Shown piece by piece: positions 1-6,211 of a stretch of DNA of 8,054 nucleotides (positions are counted from its first letter, which is position 1; every line of letters begins with the position of its first letter). Where the stretch lies: assembly GCA_026394315.1 (NCBI GenBank), contig JAPKYM010000380.1:1-8054 (forward strand), given 5' to 3'. The DNA is from Candidatus Bathyarchaeota archaeon. Its GTDB lineage: Archaea > Thermoproteota > Bathyarchaeia > 40CM-2-53-6 > RBG-13-38-9. The translations under genes and the position numbers were made by a program. Below the pieces are notes generated by a model, which saw only the letters and a list, made by a program, of their open reading frames with translations, was not told the DNA's origin and made no database searches.

Positions 1-1
1 G

Positions 2-874
2 CTCGCTCTGGGACCATACCGTCTATTAGGTGACAGAATCAGCAAGATTCTGCCTTATTTCAGAGGAATCGAGAATAGCCTGCCGCGAGCTAATATCAAA
101 GTTACATTTTCTGCATATGTATCCATGCTATTGTTCTTCTCCGCTATCAGTGGTTTCTCGATCTTCGTGATGATCCTTTTGATAAGCTTGTTATCTGGTG
201 CCTTTCTAGTCAATGCTTTTCTTGTTGCGTTTGTTCTCGCAATGCTTTGTGGGTTTGTTGTATTTGTGTCACTGTATCTTTACCCCTCAATGGTGGCGGG
301 CGGTCGAGGGCGCATCTTGGAAGCAGAGCTTCCCTACGTCGCAAGCCACATGGCTGTCTTATCCAGAGCCAATATGTCGCCTGAAAGGATATTCAGATCT
401 TTAGTTGATGTTGAATCAATGGGAATCAAAAGCATTGCTGCTGAAGAGTCGAAGAACATTATTAGAGATGTGCAACTGATGGGGTATGACATTTTGACTG
501 CAATGGAACAGCGAATAAAACACTCGCCCTCCAGTAAATTCGTAGATTTCTTAGATGGCTTCATCTCAGTTACAAAATCAGGAGGAGACTTAACAAATTA
601 TTTCCTAACATCAGCAAAGGTGCTGATGGACTCAGCAAGAATAGCGGCGCAACGGCTTGTCGAGAATCTTGGAGCATTCGCCGAGGCGTACGTTTCGCTA
701 ATGGTGGTCTTCCCGTTGCTTGTGATAATAATGTTGTCGGTTATGGGGATGATTGGCGGAAACATAGGAGGGATTGGCATACTCTTCCTTATGCAAGTTG
801 TAACATACTTGGCCATTCCTGCTTGCGCGGCAATGCTGCTTCTGTTCTTGGATTCAATGATGCCTCCGAGATGA
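2..874 (+). CDS. Type II secretion system F (ArlJ/TadC-like) pilus platform protein, 5'-truncated
   Basis: Integral membrane platform protein of a type IV pilus/archaellum-like machine, the part that couples the secretion ATPase to pilin assembly. The frame is open from base 2 with no stop, so the gene continues left of the window and the ATG at 125 is internal; 290 residues are visible. Numbering from the first visible codon, there is a hydrophobic stretch of two to three helices (about 36-98), a cytoplasmic helical T2SSF bundle (about 105-225) containing the family signature KSGGDL, and C-terminal helices ending in a Pro-rich FLDSMMPPR tail typical of archaeal ArlJ/TadC proteins. It ends in tandem stops TGATGA (872-877), 6-12 bases before the next T2SSF gene in the same frame, so the two are co-transcribed. 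The family is secure. Whether it belongs to an adhesive pilus, an archaellum or a secretion pseudopilus cannot be told without the missing ATPase and pilin genes. Confidence 0.9.
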   Translation, partial: LALGPYRLLGDRISKILPYFRGIENSLPRANIKVTFSAYVSMLLFFSAISGFSIFVMILLISLLSGAFLVNAFLVAFVLAMLCGFVVFVSLYLYPSMVAGGRGRILEAELPYVASHMAVLSRANMSPERIFRSLVDVESMGIKSIAAEESKNIIRDVQLMGYDILTAMEQRIKHSPSSKFVDFLDGFISVTKSGGDLTNYFLTSAKVLMDSARIAAQRLVENLGAFAEAYVSLMVVFPLLVIIMLSVMGMIGGNIGGIGILFLMQVVTYLAIPACAAMLLLFLDSMMPPR

Positions 875-880
875 TGAGCA

Positions 881-1741
881 TTGTTGATGGCCCGAGTTAC
901 CAAGAAAGAAAAGATGTTCGTCGCCGTCGTGTCTATTCTGATAGCTGTGATTCAACTCGCGACTTTTGTCGCAAACGCTTTATTTTTCAGATCTCCATTG
1001 ATTTTCACATCGGATCAACTTCTTTTTCTCGCATTGATATTAGCCATCTTCCCGCCGTCGATAGTCAATTACCTTGACATGAGATGGAGAATGAGTGTTG
1101 ACAAGAATATCCCCGAATTTCTTAGAGAACTTTCAGAAGCCGGCCGAACTGGTGTCACGTTAACTAGAGCATTGGACTTGGCTTCAAAAAGGAGATACGG
1201 CCCGCTCTCCTCGGAGCTTAAACGAGTAGTCTCAAAACTATCTTGGGGAGCGAATTTCGAGGAAACGCTGAAGAGTTTTGCGGATAGGGTTGAAACGAGG
1301 CTTGCCAGAAGAACGGCAATTCTTCTCACGGAGGTAAACCGTTCGGGAGGGGATATACGGGAAGTGCTTGAAGTGATCAGCAAACATATGAGGGAATTGC
1401 AGACTATTGAGGAAGAAAGACGGAGTGAGCTTAGAACCTACGTAGGTATTGTTTATGTGGCTTTCTTTATTTTCCTATTCATCGACTATGTTCTGCTAAA
1501 AACATTCTTCGCCAGAATAGAGGACATGAAGACAGCTGTCACTGAGGGAGGCGGCATGTTCTCGATGCAAGAACTTGATGTGAAGACGGTCACGAGCATC
1601 ATGTTTCATATGTCTGTGATACAGGGGATCTTTGGCGGATTGGTAGCCGGCAAGATGGGTGAGGGGGCCCTTGGAGCTGGGATGAAACATTGTCTTCTCA
1701 TGATTGTCATTGCCTTTCTTGCGTTTACTTTCATAATGTGA
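881..1741 (+). CDS. Type II secretion system F (ArlJ/TadC-like) protein, second of a pair
   Basis: Second membrane platform protein of the pilus-type machine. Numbering from TTG 881: two N-terminal helices (about 12-35 and 46-64), a cytoplasmic T2SSF bundle (about 75-180) with the signature RSGGDI at 154-159, then helices at about 187-207, 236-256 and 270-286. The C-terminal pattern GGLVAGKMGEGALGAGMKH is the one found at the end of archaeal ArlJ/TadC proteins. Together with the preceding gene, the pair resembles the two halves of a full-length ArlJ platform protein. Three in-frame starts are possible: TTG 881, TTG 884 and ATG 887. I favour ATG 887 because the SD-like GAGATGAT (869-876) sits about 10 bases before it but only 4 before TTG 881. 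The stop TGA is 12 bases before the HerA-like gene. The family call is firm; the substrate is unknown. Confidence 0.92.
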   Translation: MLMARVTKKEKMFVAVVSILIAVIQLATFVANALFFRSPLIFTSDQLLFLALILAIFPPSIVNYLDMRWRMSVDKNIPEFLRELSEAGRTGVTLTRALDLASKRRYGPLSSELKRVVSKLSWGANFEETLKSFADRVETRLARRTAILLTEVNRSGGDIREVLEVISKHMRELQTIEEERRSELRTYVGIVYVAFFIFLFIDYVLLKTFFARIEDMKTAVTEGGGMFSMQELDVKTVTSIMFHMSVIQGIFGGLVAGKMGEGALGAGMKHCLLMIVIAFLAFTFIM

Positions 1742-1753
1742 GAGTGTTCTCTA

Positions 1754-3247
1754 TTGAGCAGTAGGAAAACTGTCGTGACTGAGAAACCGATACTAGGTGT
1801 TGTGGATTACGATATTGAGTCTTCAAACCTGATTTCCAGTCAATGCAGTGTTTCCACACCAATAAATGTAGATCTGAAAAGGGGTCTCTTTGTGAAGATT
1901 GGAAGTGGGCTATCCTATTATATTGCTCAGATCGTGGACGGTCCATATTATTCGGAAGCCAAACTTGGTTCAGCACCTAGATCCCAATACGTTGCTGAGC
2001 TTTCAACTTTTGTTGAAAACGGAGAGCCAAGAGCTGCGCTGAGCCGTCCAACACCCGGGACAAATGTCGAGCGAATCGATAGCAATGAGGTTCAAAGGTT
2101 CCTTGGGGTAGCAGGAAGCATGAGATTGGGCTCCATAATCACCGACCCGAGGGTTAGCGTCACGATGGATCCGGCGACACTGAGCAGACACATCGGTGTC
2201 TTCGGCACTACTGGTAGTGGCAAGTCGAACACTATACAGGTCCTGATGGAGGAGGCAAGCAAACAAGGCTTCTCTGTTCTGGTCTTCGACGTGGAAGGAG
2301 AATATGTGGAAATGGATAAGCCTGCGGAGATGCTGCTGGACCGCCTGGCAACATTTAACATGGAGCCTGCTGGAGTCGAAGATCTCAGCGTATATGTCCC
2401 CAATCCTTGCTTCTGCCACAGATCAGATGCGGTGAAGTTCGGCATCAGATTTAGTGACGCGGAGAAAGGAGTCTTTGGCGAGGTCTGCGGACTTTCGAGG
2501 ATGGAGGAGCTTTATTTTCTAGATTTGATTGAAAAGGTCGCTGCGGTAACTCCAGAATCAAGAGAAATCACTTTGAGTGCAATTATAGATCGTCTCTCGA
2601 CACGGCTTAAGGGGCAGACTGACCGTCCCTCTATGCCTCCTTTCATAGCTGAGGCCCACACGACCCTGTACAGCAAGCTGCGCCTTATGGCGGGGCAGGG
2701 TCTGATTGATGTTGATGCTCGCGGGATCAGGATGGAAGATGTCTTCAGCCGAGGGAGGGTCTCAGTCGTAGACTTCAGCGATGCTTCGGACTACGTAAGA
2801 AATATTGTCATGGCAGATCTACTTGACAAAGCCTTCCGGTACAAGATCGCTCATCCAGACACTCCACCACTTCTCATCGTGCTCGAGGAAGCACATGCCT
2901 TCATAAGCAAAGAGAAGAAGGACAGGATGCTGGCAACCCTTATGCTGATAATTGAGACCGCAAGAAGGGGAAGAAAGAGAGGGTTAAGCCTTGGCATCGT
3001 TACCCAGCAACCAGCCCATCTGCCTCCAGAACTCTTAGAATTATGCAATACCAGGGTAATCCACAGAATGAGTTCTGCAGTCAACATCGATGTGTTGAAA
3101 GACTCCACGGGAAACGTCCCTGAAGGATTATGGAATACGGTTCCTTCCTTAGGTCGGGGAGAGACCATAATCTCATCACACAAATACACGAGAGCACTCT
3201 CAGTGTTGATGAGGCCTACATGTTCGAAGAGGATAGCCACAGAATAA
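1754..3247 (+). CDS. HerA/DUF87-family hexameric ATPase with HAS-barrel
   Basis: Predicted cytosolic FtsK/HerA-superfamily ATPase, a family of hexameric DNA-translocating motors. Residues about 12-110 form the HAS-barrel, ending in a typical PTPGTNVERID segment. The RecA-like core follows with Walker A GTTGSGKS (151-158), the downstream FDVEGEY strand (178-184), Walker B LLIVLEEAHAF (373-383, catalytic E378/E379), an Arg-rich ETARRGRKRG segment (401-410) and the TQQPAHLPPEL sensor-type motif (417-427). All catalytic motifs are intact and I see no membrane helix. Its 497 residues are normal for HerA. TTG 1754 is the first possible start after the in-frame TGA ending the upstream gene; GTG 1775 is an alternative. 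HerA usually sits beside nurA, mre11 and rad50. Here it follows two pilus platform genes by 12 bases, which suggests a specialised role. True HerA and a pilus-associated DUF87 paralogue cannot be separated from the sequence alone, so no symbol is given. Confidence 0.92.
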   Translation: MSSRKTVVTEKPILGVVDYDIESSNLISSQCSVSTPINVDLKRGLFVKIGSGLSYYIAQIVDGPYYSEAKLGSAPRSQYVAELSTFVENGEPRAALSRPTPGTNVERIDSNEVQRFLGVAGSMRLGSIITDPRVSVTMDPATLSRHIGVFGTTGSGKSNTIQVLMEEASKQGFSVLVFDVEGEYVEMDKPAEMLLDRLATFNMEPAGVEDLSVYVPNPCFCHRSDAVKFGIRFSDAEKGVFGEVCGLSRMEELYFLDLIEKVAAVTPESREITLSAIIDRLSTRLKGQTDRPSMPPFIAEAHTTLYSKLRLMAGQGLIDVDARGIRMEDVFSRGRVSVVDFSDASDYVRNIVMADLLDKAFRYKIAHPDTPPLLIVLEEAHAFISKEKKDRMLATLMLIIETARRGRKRGLSLGIVTQQPAHLPPELLELCNTRVIHRMSSAVNIDVLKDSTGNVPEGLWNTVPSLGRGETIISSHKYTRALSVLMRPTCSKRIATE

Positions 3248-3307
3248 GCGCGAGGAAGAATATTCACACAAGAGGAGCTGAAGGTCTACGCAAGAGTCGA
3301 TTAAGCA

Positions 3308-4840
3308 ATGTTCTATAGAAGATGGAATCGAGGGAAGAATTTGAGACACAAAACAAGATATTCTCTGGCACTCCTTCTGGCAGTCTCGTTACTTCTGCCG
3401 ATTTGCCTAGCACAGGAAGAACGGGTAATTATCAGGGAACTGTACGTTGCTGGTAAAGACAGAATGACTATCAACTCACGATCGCTAATTCTGACTGGCA
3501 ACATCACAGTCAGAAATCAAAGTCAACTTCTCATCGCCGGGTCAGAGATTCAGTTTTCCATTAGGGGTGAGAAGAACTACAACATTTCGACATCAGATGA
3601 AGGAAAATTCGTTGTAAGTAACTCAACGTTAGAGACACTATCAACGAGTTCAACTGTGGAGATTTCGGGCGACAGCAGTGTGACACTGATCAACTCCCAC
3701 TTGAAGGGGTTCAAAGATGTCTATGCCTCTGACAACTCAACCTTCTCATCCCAAGGAAGCATACTCGATGTGAGATCAGTAAAGTGTGCCGGACATTCCA
3801 TCTCCATAATTGGTGGGAGCATGTCGGCAGGGGAACTAAACGCGAATGTAACAAGTGCAAGACTCGAGAAATTCAGCGGAGACAGGATAATTGTGAATGT
3901 GAATAAGTCACTGCTGACTGAGCTTCAATGTAACCTCCTTCAACTCAAATCCAACCAGTCCGTATCCCTCAATAACTCCAAGGTCCAGCGCTGCAGTATT
4001 GAATCCGTTGGCGAGGTAATTACGTCGAACTCAGCCTTCGGCTATTTGACCGTAAACTCGTCAGGTGTTGCGATAAACGTTTCAACGACCGAAGGGCGGT
4101 CTGGAGGAACCATACATGCCGGAGTTAACGCGACCATCAAAAGATACTGGTACCTGAAAGTTAACGTTACAGAAACATCAGGAGTAGGAATACCGGCCGA
4201 CATAATCGTTGAAGACTACTTTGGAAATCTTACAGCTACTGGAAAGTCCGGCCCTGATGGAATATTCTTACGACCTGTCTTAGGCGAGATCATAAATGAG
4301 ACTAGCACAATTTTTGTTGGCAATTACAAAGTAAGGGCTGAATACAAGAATCATACCACTAACATGGTTCCTATAGTATTAGATCAGACCCAGTATGTTC
4401 ATCTGAGATTTACAGAGGACATTCCCTTGGATACCGCTACTCGATTGAAAATCGCGCCTACAAAGGTCAGGGTTGAGGAGGCCGCGAAGATAGATGGATG
4501 GATCAACAAGGAGCAGTCGAATGAACTGATTGAGATAACCGCAATTGGACCAGAAGACTTCAAGATCACTATCCCATGCCAGACCAACGAGAAAGGAAAT
4601 TTCTCATCAGAATTCAGCCCGAGAGTTCCCGGACAATGGATAATATATGCTGACTGGAGCGGTGGTGCAAGATACGGAGCAAGGTATACCAAAAGTCAGG
4701 CATTGACACTGACCGCAGACCCTAGACCATCAATATTCATGCTGTTGATTCAAGCTCTCCCAGTAGCTGTGGTTGTGATGGGAATAATCGCGGGTATGGC
4801 CTTTCTGGCCTTGAACCGCTCGAAGATATCCAAGATCTAG
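3308..4840 (+). CDS. Exported, C-terminally anchored beta-helix/Ig-like surface protein, sequon-rich
   Basis: No specific function recognised; the architecture is that of an archaeal cell-surface protein. A basic segment and hydrophobic core (about residues 13-35, cleavage likely near CLA/QEE) form a Sec signal peptide without a lipobox. Residues about 40-275 are Ser/Thr/Asn-rich short beta strands resembling a right-handed beta-helix. About 279-368 resemble a carboxypeptidase-regulatory/Ig-like domain, and about 375-470 a second Ig-like domain. A single TM helix at about 475-502 is followed by a short basic tail, so the bulk is outside the cell. I count 17 N-X-S/T sequons, 16 of them before residue 350. 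ATG 3308 lacks a clear RBS. In-frame TTG 3341 (codon 12) has GAGGG (3330-3334) six bases upstream and would give a compact signal peptide starting at RHKTRYS, so the true start may be 3341. The gene lies about 60 bases after the HerA-like gene and is possibly in its operon; it could be an adhesin or an S-layer-associated protein. Confidence 0.8.
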   Translation: MFYRRWNRGKNLRHKTRYSLALLLAVSLLLPICLAQEERVIIRELYVAGKDRMTINSRSLILTGNITVRNQSQLLIAGSEIQFSIRGEKNYNISTSDEGKFVVSNSTLETLSTSSTVEISGDSSVTLINSHLKGFKDVYASDNSTFSSQGSILDVRSVKCAGHSISIIGGSMSAGELNANVTSARLEKFSGDRIIVNVNKSLLTELQCNLLQLKSNQSVSLNNSKVQRCSIESVGEVITSNSAFGYLTVNSSGVAINVSTTEGRSGGTIHAGVNATIKRYWYLKVNVTETSGVGIPADIIVEDYFGNLTATGKSGPDGIFLRPVLGEIINETSTIFVGNYKVRAEYKNHTTNMVPIVLDQTQYVHLRFTEDIPLDTATRLKIAPTKVRVEEAAKIDGWINKEQSNELIEITAIGPEDFKITIPCQTNEKGNFSSEFSPRVPGQWIIYADWSGGARYGARYTKSQALTLTADPRPSIFMLLIQALPVAVVVMGIIAGMAFLALNRSKISKI

Positions 4841-4912
4841 TCTTAACAACAGCGCGCGCTCAATAGATCAGAGAAAGTTCACAGCTGCTTGCGCTGCCTG
4901 CTACTTCGAGAA
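4841..4912. other. Short convergent intergenic gap
   Basis: Seventy-two bases separate the 3' end of the exported-protein gene from the 3' end of the leftward glycosyltransferase gene. The gap holds a perfect 10-base palindrome AGCGCGCGCT (4851-4860) and no convincing T-tract terminator on either strand. I see no gene in it. Confidence 0.6.
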
Positions 4913-6211
4913 TTAAAACTTGACGTACGGTGGGACTTCGATATACGAAGACCAAGCAATGAGTGCGGCCATGTAGATTGCAATCGCGATCTTCGGTGTG
5001 ATCCTTCGGCTGGACTCTGTGTAAAACTTGTTTATCATGTAGACTATAGAAATGAACCCGAAAGGTATCACGGGAAGCAAGTACCAGATAAAATTCTTTC
5101 CCGGAGAAAGGGCCCCCAACAGTATCAAGAAGCCCAGCGGTATAACCGTGTTTTTTCGGTCTTTCTTGGCTGAGAAATACAGGGCGAGAATTGAAGCAGA
5201 AAAGGAAATAGGCCAAGTTAACGGGTTGTACACGTCGAGTAGACTCAGACCTGTTTCTGGATCGCTGGTTGTGATAGAAACACTGGTGGGGAGAGGACCT
5301 GGGCTTATCGGTCTGATCCATACCGTCTGGATTATCGTTGGCCCTTCGACTCCTGTCAAGAAATTAAAGAGTGTCCACAGAGGCGGGGGTGACCCCATTT
5401 GCAATCTATTGCCTCGGTGAACCGTAAGCATCTGGTACTGAAGGGCAATCAGGTCAAGCAGATTCTTCCCGCTGATGAAAGTAACTGCATAGGTCGAAGC
5501 GTAAGCCAGAGCTGCAATTGCGAGGTACAGCGGGTATCGTTTCAAGTGAAGACGCTTTCCTGTCAAGAGGTAGTACGCTGGAGGCAGGAATATTAGGAAG
5601 GCAGCTGTCCACTTGCAAGAGATGGCTAAGCCAATCGTAACATAAAGCATGGGGGTGGCCCATTTCTTCTCGCTTAGTAGCAGTAGGAATAGAGCTAGTG
5701 CTGCAAAGAACGTGGGATAGATGTCAAGCATGGCGATGGTTGAGAACCTAATGTACATCTTGTCCAAGCTAATTATCAAAGGTGAAAGCAACGCGATAGG
5801 AAACACTGATGTGAATCTCCTGGAGATCAAATAGGCAAGAATCAGGGTCGAGATGGAAAGCATGAAACCCAGAAGCGCCTGATTTGTAAAAATGAGCTCT
5901 GAAAGACCGATCAAATACTTGGCAAGGGGCGGATGCGCCGAGTTGAATGGATCATCAGGTGGCACTCCGTTGAGGTACTGCCACCCTACAAACGCGTAGA
6001 GCTCATCGTCTGACAAGAAGTTTGAAGTGCCACTTGTGTAAGCCGAGTATTTTTGGGCTAAAATCTCTGGTTGAAATCTTGTGTCGAATACACTGTGACA
6101 TCTAAGAGTGAATGACGCCAATATCAAGAGTAGAATGAACCATTCGTACTTGGCTAGTTTCATACAGCATCTGTCTGCGATGTCGTTGTTCAGGTCTCTC
6201 AGGATGACCAC
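4913..6211 (-). CDS. GT39/PMT-family membrane glycosyltransferase (dolichyl-phosphate-sugar dependent)
   Basis: Polytopic GT-C glycosyltransferase predicted to move a sugar from a dolichyl-phosphate donor to an acceptor on the outer face of the membrane. About ten hydrophobic helices are visible. The first external loop carries the catalytic acidic motif SDDELYAF (67-74; D69/E70) and then AHPPLAKYL (92-100), the hallmark of PMT/GT39 enzymes. Further family-like features are MLDIYPTFF (161-169), SCKWTA (198-203), the H265 region and GSPPPLW (273-279). At 432 residues it is a minimal form lacking the MIR domains of eukaryotic PMTs. GTG 6211 overlaps the upstream gene by 13 bases. In-frame ATG 6163 (codon 17) would start right before the first helix and leave a 35-base gap; neither has a strong RBS. 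It is probably translated from the same mRNA as the TackOD1 gene. Whether the acceptor is protein or lipid is not resolved. Confidence 0.82.
   Translation of the reverse strand: MVILRDLNNDIADRCCMKLAKYEWFILLLILASFTLRCHSVFDTRFQPEILAQKYSAYTSGTSNFLSDDELYAFVGWQYLNGVPPDDPFNSAHPPLAKYLIGLSELIFTNQALLGFMLSISTLILAYLISRRFTSVFPIALLSPLIISLDKMYIRFSTIAMLDIYPTFFAALALFLLLLSEKKWATPMLYVTIGLAISCKWTAAFLIFLPPAYYLLTGKRLHLKRYPLYLAIAALAYASTYAVTFISGKNLLDLIALQYQMLTVHRGNRLQMGSPPPLWTLFNFLTGVEGPTIIQTVWIRPISPGPLPTSVSITTSDPETGLSLLDVYNPLTWPISFSASILALYFSAKKDRKNTVIPLGFLILLGALSPGKNFIWYLLPVIPFGFISIVYMINKFYTESSRRITPKIAIAIYMAALIAWSSYIEVPPYVKF

Noticed and set aside
871..941. C/D-box sRNA candidate: ATGATGA (871-877) matches the C box and CTGA (938-941) the D box.
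   Set aside because: The span of 71 bases is long, no convincing D'/C' pair lies between, there is no terminal stem, and the region is coding sequence at a gene junction.
3130..3318. Rightward 62-codon frame overlapping the end of the HerA gene.
   Set aside because: It lies mostly inside the HerA frame, which has good family-like sequence to its stop; it has no RBS and no domain.
3395..3420. Lipobox or class III (prepilin) signal in the exported protein.
   Set aside because: LPICLA does not fit the lipobox order, and there is no prepilin cleavage motif before the hydrophobic core; a Sec signal fits better.
4851..4860. Palindrome AGCGCGCGCT in the convergent gap as a terminator or binding site.
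   Set aside because: It is short, has no loop for a hairpin and no T-tract after it; alternating GC can arise by chance.
5052..5420. Rightward open frame of about 122 codons inside the glycosyltransferase gene.
   Set aside because: It is antisense to a strongly supported GT39 gene with clear motifs, and its product shows no recognisable features.
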